A DNA stretch of 64,000 nt from Tipula vernalis (lineage: Eukaryota; Arthropoda; Insecta; Diptera; Tipulidae): contig OY282559.1 in NCBI GenBank assembly GCA_958295665.1, positions 255,692,461-255,756,460 of the forward strand. The letters are read 5' to 3'. Below, in pieces: positions 23,704 to 33,851 of this stretch. The notes under the pieces were generated by a model. The model did not search any database and had not been told where the DNA came from. It saw nothing but the letters and a program-made list of their open reading frames with translations. The position numbers were made by a program, and so were the translations under genes. Numbering within the stretch: position 1 is the stretch's first letter; each line of letters opens with the position of its first letter.

Positions 23704-25717
23704 CGTCCCTGCCCAAAAGCGGCTAGCACTACGACCTAAAAGATCTTTTGTGCTGTTGGGTACTGTTACTCCAGGAGCTTCTCCACCTCTCTAATAAAGG
23801 CGAGAATGCTATTTATAGAGGCCAATTTACATTTCTCCGGGGTCAGATACCTCTCTTCAAAATGAATCCACCTCCGTGTGCACAGAGCAACACACTCACA
23901 TAGTATGTGTTCTGCGGTTTCTGTCTCTTCCAAACAGAGTCGGCACTCCGTCTCTGTGGACAGGTTCATTTTGTTCAAATGATATCTCAGGTTACAGTGA
24001 CCTGAGAGAAAACTCACAAGTTTCCTAATATTTCCTTTGCTGAAATTGATCGCCAAATTTTTGTGGTGAAATGGTCTGATCAAAGATTTGGCTTGTCTAA
24101 GGCCGGGAATACAGTTCCAATAAGTCAAGCACTGTATTTTTTCCCATTTACTGATTGTGTAGGTTGCAGAAGCCCACGGGATACCACAAAAAGGCTCAGG
24201 GCCAATGAGTGTAGTCGACGAGCCTGCCCGTGCAAGTTCGTCGGCTATCTCATTTCCAGTGATGCCCATGTGACCAGGCACCCACCACAACCTTACTTTG
24301 TTTTGACAAGAGAGAGATTGTAGCAGTTTATAACAACTTTGAACCGACTTGGAAACCAAACAGTTAGAAGCCAATGCTTTCAGTGCTGCTTGGCTGTCAG
24401 ACAAAATGTGGATGGATGCGCCTTTAAGACCTTTGGTCATAATAATAGAGGCGCAGATTTCGATGGCGTGAATTTCGGCTAGAAAAACACTGGGGTAAGT
24501 ACCCAGTGATTTCGATATTTTGTGATTGGGTCCAAAGACACCAATGCCGACTCCACTATCCATTTTTGATCCATCAGTGTACCAGACTAGGCTGTTAGGT
24601 TCCATCTGCGGTAACCCAGTATCCCAGTCTGTTCTATCGGGGATTGTTACCACGAAATTCCTGCCAAAGCAGAGTTCTTTCGGCATAACGTCCGGGACAC
24701 TAAAGAACATATTCAGGTCTGGAAGTTCATTCAAAATGTCCAGGTGACCCATATGGTCATCATGACTGTATTGATTCGCGAGCTTCAATCTAGCTGCACA
24801 GGTAGCAGCTGATTTTTTGACGTGGATATGAAGTGGAGTGAGCCCGATGAGAGCTTCCATTGCCGCCGTAGGGCAGGTGCGCATAGCACCTGTAATTCCG
24901 AGACATGCTAGTCTCTGTAATGAGGTCAGCTTGTTCATAATAACTTTTTGCTGTACCTTAGGCCACCAAACTATTGCCCCATATGTTACAATTGGCCTCA
25001 CTATCATGATGTACATCCAGTATATCATTTTTGAGTTCAGGCCCCAGGTCCTGCCGAACATACGCTGGCAGGCCCACATGGCCCTGGCCGCGCGTTCGGT
25101 AGTTGAAGTAATATGAGAGTTCCAAGTTAGTTTCTTATCTAGGACAACACCCAGATATTTGACTTCATTGGAGTATCCGATATTTATATTATTAAGACTA
25201 ATTGAACCAAGGTTCAAATTACGTCTTTTGGTGAAGGGCACCAGGACTGTTTTGCTAGGGTTAATCGAAAGGCCCTCCCCAGTGCACCAATTAGAAATAA
25301 CAAGCAAAGCCTGTTGCATGCTGGCGGACATCGTACGTTCATGCCCTCCAGAGACTATGATAACCAAATCGTCCGCATAACCAATGGCATCGTACCCAAG
25401 TAGATGTAAATTATCAAGCAACTCGTCGATCACGAGTGACCACAGCAAAGGGGACAGGACACCGCCCTGCGGACACCCTCTTGCTGCCGTAATCGTGACT
25501 GACTCATTACCTAATTTAGATGTAATCTTCCTACTAACCAACATGGAACTAATCCAGTGGTTAGTCGGATCGTCAATACCTCTACGCTTGATTGCCCTAG
25601 CAATTGAGTCGTATCCAGTATTGTCAAAAGCTTCCTCAATATCCAGAAATGCACACAGAGCAATTTCTTTCGAGCGATAGGCTGCTTCAATCTTGGTGAC
25701 AAGTAGATGCAGCGCAC
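23666..25717 (-). mobile_element. LINE B, 5'-truncated copy nested in LINE A
   Basis: The exact 11-bp target duplication ACCACAAAAGG occurs at 23655-23665 and 25718-25728. The 3' end carries a 38-base poly(A) tail (T-run 23666-23703 on plus). The element begins abruptly inside the RT domain, the typical 5' truncation of target-primed reverse transcription. The body is about 2,050 bp with an uninterrupted frame, and the long perfect tail plus identical target duplication argue that this is the youngest insertion here. Its 3' end shares ACGACCTAAAAGATCTT with the short LINE derivative at 19.6 kb. Confidence 0.96.
23766..25717 (-). CDS. LINE B RT-RNase H polyprotein, 5'-truncated
   Basis: About 650 codons are open from the insertion point to the stop at 23766. 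RT is entered just before the catalytic CAFLDIEEAFDN, followed by RGCPQGGVLSPLLW and GYADDLVIIV, then VKYLGVVLDKKLTWN and ITGAMRTCPTAAMEALIGL. RNase H follows with all four acidic positions visible: WYTDGSKMDSG, FLAEIHAIEI, LSDSQAALKAL and ITGNEIADELA. A C-terminal CRLCLEETETAEHILCEC cluster is the usual LINE zinc-binding motif. The frame continues upstream into LINE A RNase H only by chance, so a 781-codon start at 26111 is an artefact of nesting. No promoter or endonuclease remains. Confidence 0.95.
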
Positions 25718-26050
25718 ACCACAAAAGGGTTACTTTGTTCTCCCTGCTGAGTTCTAGAAGGTTGCAATAGCACCTCCAGATTATTTTGGAATAGAAGACA
25801 GATGCTCCTAAGGCAAGCAATGCCGCCTGGCTGTCTGAGATTACGTAAATCTCGTTTTTTCTATATTTTTTTGTGAGACATCGAAGCACACCTACCTCGA
25901 GCGCACAAATCTCTGCTTGGAAAGCTGTGGGGGTTTTACCCAATGGAATACAGAAGTCAAGACTCAACCCGATTATACCCGCACCAGTGCCCACCCCTGA
26001 TTTTGAACCGTCAGTGTACCATATGAAGGCGTGACCCGGGTAAGGAGGAG
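25718..26050 (-). pseudogene. LINE A RNase H domain, N-terminal half
   Basis: WYTDGSKSGVG, FQAEICALEVG and ISDSQAALLAL supply the first three acidic residues of the RNase H active site. The frame reads VTLLWC at 25718-25735 and there runs straight into LINE B coding sequence, creating an in-frame chimera. The remaining RNase H motif resumes at 23665 on the other side of the insertion. The domain removes RNA from the RNA:DNA hybrid. Confidence 0.92.
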
Positions 26051-27369
26051 ATGATACTCCCCGCTTGTTCCCTGTCAGATATTTCTTTCGTGAAATTCCT
26101 CCGGCAGACAATAGTTTTAACCATCACGTCTGATAGTTGGATTATTTCCTCGTCCAGATTCAATTTGTCCAGGATGCTATTATGTCCTGGTCTAATAGTT
26201 TTAATTTTACGTGTTATTTTTAGATTAACTGCCCTTGAACCAGCTACTCTTTTAAGGTGCATGTGTAGTGGTGAGAGCCCCAATAGCTTCTCAAGAGCAG
26301 CTGTAGGGCAGGTTTTCATTGCTCCCGTTACACTCAAACAAGCTAGCCTTTGGGTCCTATCCAATATTGAGCAGGCACCACTTTGCTCTGTCTTAGGCCA
26401 CCACACAAACGCCGCATAAGAGATTATTGGTCTTACGATGGTTGAGGATAACCAAAGTGCCATTTGGGGATTTAGACCCCATGTTTTGCCAATCATTCTT
26501 TGGCAGGTGAAATGCGCCCTAATTGCCTTGTTTGTGATATATTTTAAAAACGGGTTAAATGTCAGTTTTTGATCAAGTATCACTCCCAGGTACTTAACCT
26601 CCGTCGCCATTTGGAGAATTTCCCCATTTAGAGATAGAGGTGGAAGAATGGTTTTCCTCCGATTTGTAAAGAAAGTACAAATAATTTTGTATATAATAAT
26701 TTTTGTTTGTTCCGCTATTGTACTCTCGAATTTCCCCCTGACCATTAAGACTAGATCGTCCGCGTAGGTGATATTCGAGAAGTCAGAGTTTTTTAATCTT
26801 ACAAGTAGTACATCCATCACGAGTAGCCACAAAAGGGGTAAGAGAACTCCCCCTTGGGGACAACCCCTGGTAGCCGCAATCGTGATGGTTTTATCACCAA
26901 AGAAGGCCGTTATCCTCCTGTTTCTAAGCAGATTTATTATCCACCCTATGGTGGAGGAGTCTATTCCCCTTGCATGTACTTGTTCTTGAATCATTTCGAA
27001 CTTGGTATTGTCAAAAGCCCCTTGAATATCGATGTAGGAGCATAACAAAACCTCTTTATTCCGAAGTGTATCTTCGATATTTGTTGTCAGCTCGTGGAGC
27101 GCTGTTTCTGTCGATCTCCCAGCCTGATATGCATGTTGGATGGGGTCTAGAGGATGCCTTAGGAGGGCATTGGATCTAATATGTAGGCCCAGTATCTTCT
27201 TCATGGTTTTCAGAATAATAGATGTAAGGCTAATGGGTCTATAAGACCTGACGTCCTCTGCGGATCTTCTTCCCGTTTTCGGGTTAAAAATCACCCGCAC
27301 CTCACACCAGCTTCTTGTAACATATTTTAAGCTGTAGCTGGCTCTAAAGAGCCTAATCAAATAAGGCAA
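26011..27369 (-). pseudogene. LINE A reverse transcriptase domain
   Basis: A 452-codon minus frame contains RT motifs in order: SYRPISLTSIILK (motif 2), AYQAGRSTETALHEL, CSYIDIQGAFDN (catalytic Asp), RGCPQGGVLLPLLW and the active-site TYADDLVLM. The thumb region reads VKYLGVILDQKLTF and SVTGAMKTCPTAALEKLLGL. The enzyme copies element RNA at a nicked target. The frame ends artificially after a frameshift near 26030, since the WYTDGSK start of RNase H lies in the next frame. Some motif residues differ from LINE B (VLLPLLW instead of VLSPLLW), consistent with older decay. Confidence 0.93.
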
Positions 27370-27680
27370 CAGTATTTGCAGGCCTTGCTGTAAAAATGCA
27401 GGATACCATATATAGAATCCCCTTCCGACGATTTAAAGGGACCAAAGGAATTGACGGCCCATCTTATTTTTCCGGTAGTGAAGATCTCTCTTGAGAACCT
27501 GTAAGCTTGCCTTCGAATCAGGTATGGATGCTCGCTGTCTACATCGAGGTCTTTCTGGCCTCCAAGGACAGTACACTCTGGGAAATGGCCTTTCACCAGG
27601 CATTCGAGAGTTTTCTCTCTGGATGTAGTTGTCTCTCCATTCGGTTTCCTTACAGATCCCAACGGATTTCGGTGGTCCAA
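27357..27680 (-). pseudogene. LINE A endonuclease-RT linker, frameshifted
   Basis: Minus-strand frames here translate to the linker preceding RT in these LINEs, including a VRKPNGETTTSREKTLECLV segment followed by FKSSEGDSIYGILHF, the position of the family's pro-gly-asp motif. Two overlapping frames are needed to follow it, showing at least one indel on each side. It connects the endonuclease at 27793 with the RT frame starting at about 27369. Confidence 0.7.
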
Positions 27681-27792
27681 GGAGAGTGCCTTCTGGAGTC
27701 GACAAGCCGCAGGCAGCCTATCTATTTTTCACAGAAGTCTCTCCAGCTCAACCTCTTGCTTTTCCTAAGAGCGACGTTATACTGGGTAAGAG

Positions 27793-28674
27793 TCATTCGA
27801 TAGGTTTCCAATCGTTTGTCCTCTTAGCCCTGTTGAAAAGTTTACGAACCTCTCGTCTTTTGGTTTCCAGGGTATGGTTCCACCAAGGAACGTCCTTTGT
27901 CCCCCTGATACGAGCCATAGGTGAGCTTGAGTGGTAGGCATCAATAATTGCCTCGGTAACATTGTTTGAAACTCTATCGAGATCCTCAACAGAGTTGATG
28001 TTGGTCTGTAGACCAGTTACGTTATCATAAATTCTTTCATTATAGACTGGCCAATTAGTGCGTTTTGGTATTCTTACTACCGATTCTTGTTTTGAAGGGG
28101 TTTTAATATCAAACCTGATATACATGTGATCCGAGAAGGATGCTTTCTTTGACACATGCCGGTCCAGAATTGTACCAGAGGTACCCATGTCAGACAGGGT
28201 AAGATCTAGCACCTCCTTCCTGACTGCATTCACAAAAGTCGCATCATTCCCTTTGTTATTAATAATTATATTTTTTGTTAAACAAAATTCAAAAAGTTGC
28301 TCACCTCTGATGTTGGTGTCACTACTTCCCCAGACTATGTGGTGTGAATTTGCATCGCAACCGATGATGAATTTTTGGTGATGAGTCGTGTAGTAATTAT
28401 TGAATATCTGTACCGGTTCTGAAGGTGGGTCGTCTTTGTCCCCAGGAAAATATGCCAAAGCACAGTTGAGCGTGCTTCGGGCTCCTTTGTGGAAAAGCGT
28501 CTCCATCGAGATCGCTGTTGTGTCCCTGGAAATAAATTCATTCATGGAGAATATATTAAGTGTCGAGCGACAAAGACTTGCTGTCCTCGGCCTATCCACT
28601 TCCGTGTTGTAAATTAGCTTACCTGTTCTACTCGGCAAAACTTTGATTTTTCCATTGTGGGCCCACGGCTCCAA
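27793..28674 (-). pseudogene. LINE A apurinic-type endonuclease domain
   Basis: This 293-codon minus frame carries endonuclease motifs of non-LTR retrotransposons: EPWAHNGKI near the start, then GCDANSHHIVWGSSDTNIRG (about residues 112-131), FVNAVRKEVLDLTLSD and a catalytic FSDHMYI block. The domain nicks target DNA for target-primed reverse transcription. The expected N-terminal strand before EPWA is absent, matching the deletion noted upstream. The frame is lost at 27793 near KRTNDWKPIE and resumes in other frames. The function is well established for the family; the individual copy is dead. Confidence 0.9.
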
Positions 28675-28695
28675 AATGAGCGCTATGTCCCAGAT

Positions 28696-29121
28696 CTATT
28701 CTGAGATTGGGGTAGATTCGTCTGACCGGCTCCGCTTGATCGTTACATTTGGATCTCTGTCCTTTATCTTCAGTCGGCACTTCTCTACGGCGACATCGTG
28801 AGGCACACCTGACTGTTTTAAGTGGGTCAGGTGCTTCCTTGCGGCACCGCTAAGGCGTGGCTTTGTTTTGGTTTCGAGCTCCATGCCCGCGAGATTCTCT
28901 CTGACCTCTGTTATTATTGAGGTAGATTGGGTCTCAACCTGTACTGGCCAATAAGTGCCATGGAGTCGTTGAGCCAACCTCGGTATCCATGCTGAGCAAT
29001 TGCTCTCGCTATCTGAAATTGTTTTCTCGGTAGCAGGGCCTGCTAGGCCCTTATCATCTGCCGAGATTGGTACGTTTAGAGAAGCACCGCCCTCATTATT
29101 TTTGATATTACTTGTGTCCAT
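28696..29121 (-). pseudogene. LINE A ORF1 (gag-like) N-terminal remnant
   Basis: A 141-codon frame starts at ATG 29121 and stops at 28696-28698. It is rich in S/T/K and contains a conserved-looking central segment (CSAWIPRLAQRLHGTYWPVQ) and RLSGAARKHLTHLKQSG. ORF1 proteins of such LINEs are usually several hundred residues with CCHC knuckles; none are present. The reading frame ends about 25 bp before sequence already coding for the endonuclease core, so a deletion has removed the ORF1 C-terminus and the start of ORF2. Identification as ORF1 rests on its position. Confidence 0.65.
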
Positions 29122-29545
29122 ACAATCTTGTTTGAGGAAAGAAGGTCCACCACAGCAGCGCCTCTTACTGTGGTAAGGCTAATTGACCCGGAGGTCGCCA
29201 GGTATCCGGAGTTCCGTGCTAGAGACCAACTAACCCTAGAGATCAACTACCCACTTGTATTTGGTTTTTTTTGTCAAGGTTATTCCTTCCTTTAGCGTCG
29301 TATTTTAGCCTGTTGTTCGGTAAACAGAACAAACAGTTACCGGTGGTCACCACGGGGAGGTGGCACGTACACTTGCGAACCGCGATTAGGTTACCCCTCA
29401 CCTGATCGTGAGCCCCATGGAGGACTGCCTAGGACATGACCAGAACAGCCTGCTGGAGCTCACTATACTGAAGGTTATGGAGCTGGTAATTACTACACAG
29501 CTTTGTTCCCCCCTTCACCAGATGCCTAGACCACCTCCTAGATTC
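29122..29545 (-). promoter_or_regulatory. LINE A 5' leader
   Basis: About 420 bp between the element 5' end and the ORF1 ATG, moderately GC-rich and homologous to the leader of the short LINE derivative at 20.05-20.32 kb. Non-LTR retrotransposons carry their promoter internally in this region. No specific promoter element was identified here. Confidence 0.55.
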
Positions 29546-29870
29546 AGAAACTATAGTCGAATATCAATTTTTTGATTGAAAATTGATGCAACATTGAACA
29601 AATCTCGTCATTGAAATTTGATGCAGCATCCCGTATATATATTGCCTGTTATTTATATCGCTGACCCCAAGGATCGACCATGTGACATTTTACGTTCAAG
29701 GCCTAAACAAACGAGATTCCAAAAACTATAGTCAAATATCAATCTTTTGATTTTTGTTGAACAGATTTTGTCGTTGAAATTTGATGCAACATGCCGTATA
29801 TATAAATTACCTGTTATTTATTCACTGACCCTTAGATTGATTATGTGATCGACCTTGTCGCATTTAGCGT
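29546..29870 (+). repeat. ~163-bp tandem repeat, right of LINE A
   Basis: About two units: CGCTGACC(C/-)C(A/T)(A/T)GGAT-type words at 29659 and 29822, each preceded by TGCAACATGCCGTATATATA-like sequence and TTTTGATTTTTGTTGAA. Opposite in orientation to the copies at 20.5-20.85 kb. It is the target array for LINE A. Confidence 0.85.
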
Positions 29871-32869
29871 ACTTGATGTACATAGCTAGTAGTCTAATAT
29901 ACAATATTTGATATTTCTGATTTCAAGTTCAAATTTATTGGGATTTAAATGCCACATTTGATACACAAAATATCCCCTGAAGGAATGCAATTTGTATAAG
30001 CACATACTTACATATTTTTTTGTTATTTGGGAAGAATTTAACTTCGGTGTAAACCTTTATACTGGACACACGTGTACAGATTTTCTATATGTAGTGGTGC
30101 ACGCAAGTCTGCGTTTAAAACATATTGTGCTGAATGCAGTTCTATATTTTGTTGATATTTTTGTATACATATTTTATTTAATTTTAATGTTCATTTTTTT
30201 TTTTTATTAATAAATTTCGGTTCCACATTATGGCACTGTCAGAAAAAAAATTTATTTTCTGTCAACAAATTGATTGAAAAAATAAAAGTTATTCAAATTG
30301 TGCTAGATTTTTTTTCTTCTATGTAACGTTACCTTTTAATACGCCGTAAAATTAGAAATAGAGACAACATGCAGAATTTTAGATTCCTTGCAGAATACAT
30401 GATATTTCCTTCCGTCTAAAATTCTGGACACCTGTTTATAGGATTATGCACTTGTTACTTGTTGTTGCTGTTGGTTTATCGGTTGTTACAGCTCTGCTGG
30501 ATATAAGTGGGGTGGCAACAGTAGGCTGTAACTCGCACGGGTTAGATCGTTGCAAAAAAGCCTGATTAAAACAAACAAGAATTTTGTGGGTTTGTTACGT
30601 TTAATGCGTCATAAAAAAATTGTTTGACATTTTTTGTTTTTTTTTTACAACATAATTTTCCACATAAATGGTACTTGATTATATGATCCAATTACTGCTT
30701 TTATAGTATTATTTAACGGCCGCATATATAACGTTTTATCATATTAAACCCTCTAATATTATATATCAATCAACAATACAACAAAAGGTCAACCCCAATG
30801 TACAACCTACGCACACAATTTGAAAAAAAAAAAAAAAAACACAAATCCATGCTTTTACGTACCTATAATATGTTTTTTGTATGATTTCTATGTCTGGCTG
30901 TTTCCTATGTTGAATTCATGTTTGCGCTTAAATCCCCTGTAAACAATAGAAATATATCATCTCACGATGATCTTATTTGTGTCATTCTAAATGAATAATC
31001 TAAAGGTAAAAAGTACACAAACACAAAAATACAATAAACACAAAAAAAATCTTATAATATTCAAGTGACTTGTTGATTGCTGTAAGGATGAAAAATGGAA
31101 TAATTAATTGTATTTTCATTCCTTAAAAAAGAAAGTGCACACACACAAACACATAAAACGAAGAACAACAAAAAAGGATGACAGAAATAAAAATTATTAT
31201 TATCATGCAATCCATTAATTAGATGTAATGAAGAATGATAAGGAAAATAATATAATTCCTTGTTGTTGGTGTGCTTTGCTCTTTGTGTCTTTCTATGTGG
31301 AAAGCTTTGTGGTTGAGCAGAGACATATTAAATTCTTGGGATAATCTTGATATGAGTTTTTTATTGTTATTATTTTGTTTGTGGTTCAGAGAATATTTTA
31401 CTGTGTCGTATACTTAGAAAGGTCAATAAAATGAATTTAAATATGTTTCACTGTATACGCTGTTTATAATCGTAAACAAACATAATATGTAAATACATAG
31501 GCTCCCTAATTTATTTTATAAGCATTTGAAATTAGGTAAATAATCTTGCCTCTTAACCAAACCAAACCTGGATATTTTGATACAAATTGCAACGTCGCTT
31601 TAAATAGGGAACATATTGAAAAAATATGTTCTTACACAAAATGTGATTGTTGCACTAGACTTGTAACATGTCAAACTGACAGATTAAACCATTTTCATAT
31701 TAGTTCAGGAACTTTATTAAATTTTGTACATATGGGAATGTGCGAATAAAAATGGAGAAAATTCAGTTTAACGATTATAAATTGTAATATTCACGAAATG
31801 TTTGCTACTCGCTACTGCATCCTCTCAAAAAGGAGATTTCATAAGATCGCAAATCCTTCTGCATGTTTACTTTAGAAAGGTACGGTACTTTTCGTGGAGA
31901 GTATCCTTTAAGGCAGGCCAGCTGAGCGTATCGTACGACAAATATTCGCTTTCGATACTGGTTCTTTCAACTGATTTTTGTTCACCTTTTTTTTGTCCGT
32001 TTTGGTCGACCTTCACGATGAATATTTTCATTATTTCCTCGCTCTTCACTTCTTTTTAAAAACTTTCCAATTGCTAACTTTGTTTTTCCAAGAGCCGGAG
32101 CAATAGCTTAAGCGATCTACTTCCTGTGAGAACACAATATGACTACCGCACATCTGAAATAATTTTTTTAACCCATTTTTTACATTATTCTCTATTGATC
32201 GTTTTCATATGGAATTTTTTTTCACAGAAAAATTGTTCTAAAAAAGTAGATATACTTTTGCAACACACCAGCAAAGGATCTACACTGTTTAATTATTTTT
32301 GTAAAATGAAATATGTTGAATTTATTTAAATGTTAAGTATTATTTAAATTCAAAAACTATAAATTAATAGAAAAAACAACAAAAATGCAGTGAGTTGCCA
32401 AGAAGTTTGATGTTCTTGTCATAAATATTTTAGTATTTATCTTATTTAAGTACTTATCTTTGTCTTAACTAATTTAAATCCAATGTGTTTATAAAAAACT
32501 AACTTAGTAAAATCAAATGAAAATAATGTATGGTACACTAACTGTCAAAATTTATGCATGTGAAGTTTATCCTAAATTTTTCCTAAATAAAAAAAATGGC
32601 GTTTAGTATTATTTTAGGAAAAACTTCACACGTCTATATAGAGAAGTGAAGTTTATACTAAATCTTTCAAAATACAAACAACGGCGAATGTATTGGTGAA
32701 TTGCAAACATTTAGGCGATTTTAATGTATAATTAGGCCGCTTCATAAAATTCTAATGAATTATACACCATCAAATATGGCCTGGATTGCACCAACCCACT
32801 ATGATATATAATTAAGGGGTAATTTAAAGCAACCGTGTTTCCACAAATTCTAAACCACATAAACTTGGT
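29871..32869. other. AT-rich intergenic region, no gene recognised
   Basis: Short frames exist (for example 31546-31749, with a CSYTKCDCC cluster, and a minus frame at 31867-32049), but none has a recognisable family or a splice-supported extension. A short inverted pair of GTGAAGTTT...CCTAAA words lies near 32560-32660. Confidence 0.55.
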
Positions 32870-33619
32870 ATTTCACTTAGTATTAGGTAATGCTTATCAA
32901 ACGATTCATGAAAAACCTTAAGGTCAGAATTAACCATAGAAATCACATACGTAGGACATTTATCAATATAAGCTAAGGCTAACTAATCAGCAAACCTAGT
33001 ACTGTTACCATTTAATTTAAGTTTAAAAATAGGATTAGTATACACTAGAAATAGCACAGGACCTAACACTGATCCTTGTGATACTCCAACATCGACAACT
33101 CTAAAATCACTAAAAGTATCATTAATTCTGACTCTCACTTTTTTATTATCTAGGTAGGAAGCAAACCACTTGTTTGACATAACCCTAAAACCAATGTCAA
33201 ACAGAATAGATAACAAAAGTGTATGATTAACTCAATCGAAGGGCTTAGAAGCGTCAGTAAATCAACCTGCACAAATATTAACATTCTTGAAACCGGTATG
33301 AATAACATCCAAAAATTCCAACATAGGTGATTCATTCTGATGAACTCTTAGTGTCTTACTTAGTGGTAACTTTATTTTTACTTGCCTTTTCGAGAACTTT
33401 GAGAAGAACTGGTTAGATTGCAAGTGGTTTTTAGTTTCCCTTATCACTACGATCATCTAACCACTCCATGACTCCATGCTCCAAGGAAAAATTGAAAATA
33501 TGAGCAAGAGCATGACCGACAAAACCAGCAACAGCTTTCAAAATGTAATTACTAATTACTTCGTTAATATGTTTATTCCTCTTAACATCAACATTAATCT
33601 GGATGGCACATTTATTGAG
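32870..33619 (-). pseudogene. LINE reverse-transcriptase fragment (Jockey/CR1-like)
   Basis: Minus-strand frames encode an RT core of a different LINE from A and B: YILKAVAGFVGHALAHIFN, then KAFDCVNHTLLLSILFDIGF (catalytic Asp region), WFASYLDNKKVRVRINDTFS, GVSQGSVLGPVLFLVYTNPI and a RFAD box followed by ALAYIDKC and FDKHYLILS. A stop falls at the second Asp of the FADD box, and several frameshifts are needed. No ORF1, endonuclease or tail is attached. The exact clade is uncertain. Confidence 0.85.
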
Positions 33620-33851
33620 CACTAGAACTACCGACCGGTCAAAATGACCGGTTATACATTTATTGAATTCAATTTTTTTAATTATTATGTTAATATTTTT
33701 GTGGGAATCTGTGGTGAATTTTAATATGATAACAAAGTAATTATGTTAAAATTTATCATAAACTTCCAAAAAAAAAATTAACATAATAATTAAAAAAATT
33801 GAATTCATTAAATGTACAATTCGTCATTTTGACGGGTTGGTAGTTCTAGTG
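33620..33851. mobile_element. Palindromic MITE with ~85-bp TIRs
   Basis: Left arm CACTAGAACTACCGACCGGT and right arm, read in reverse complement, CACTAGAACTACCAACCCGT match for about 85 bp, including AAAATGAC and a GAATTCAATTTTTTTAATTA block. The loop is about 65 bp. The termini resemble those of piggyBac-type elements, but TTAA duplications are not evident (flanks are TTGAG and TTAG), so superfamily is open. It lies exactly between a LINE RT relic and a gypsy integrase relic. Confidence 0.88.

Larger units (their letters stand above)
23050..29545 (-). mobile_element. LINE A (LOA/I-type non-LTR retrotransposon), nested
   Basis: The minus-strand element runs from a leader starting near 29540 to a poly(A) tail seen as T-runs at 23049-23080. 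CAGAAACTAT flanks it at 23040-23049 and 29546-29555. Flanking sequences join perfectly into one ~163-bp repeat unit, which independently fixes both ends. Without nested LINE B it is about 4.4 kb. Order is leader, shortened ORF1, AP endonuclease, RT, RNase H, terminal CCHC-like cluster, tail. An RNase H domain after RT places it with I/LOA-type LINEs. Several frameshifts and an internal deletion between ORF1 and endonuclease make it inactive. Confidence 0.92.

Noticed and set aside
23507..23794. 95-codon plus-strand frame with a long phenylalanine run
   Set aside because: It reads through the poly(T) complement of the LINE B tail and is antisense to LINE coding sequence.
24063..25680. Several plus-strand frames of 70-98 codons
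   Set aside because: Antisense shadows of the intact LINE B frame.
26011..26111. Start of a 781-codon protein at 26111
   Set aside because: The frame is a chimera of LINE A RNase H and nested LINE B. The ATG-like start and the fusion are artefacts of insertion.
22560..30250. AACCGAAA-containing words as ends of one large hAT-like element
   Set aside because: The words at 22.58 and 30.23 kb do not form matching termini with those at 16.68 or 19.19 kb.
31546..31749. 67-codon frame with CSYTKCDCC cluster
   Set aside because: Cysteine cluster is suggestive but there is no family match, no exon extension and flanking sequence is low-complexity. Left unannotated.
31867..32049. 60-codon minus frame (IESEYLSYDTLSWPALKDTL)
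   Set aside because: Looks protein-like and may be an exon or transposon fragment, but I found no recognisable domain and no extension in either direction.
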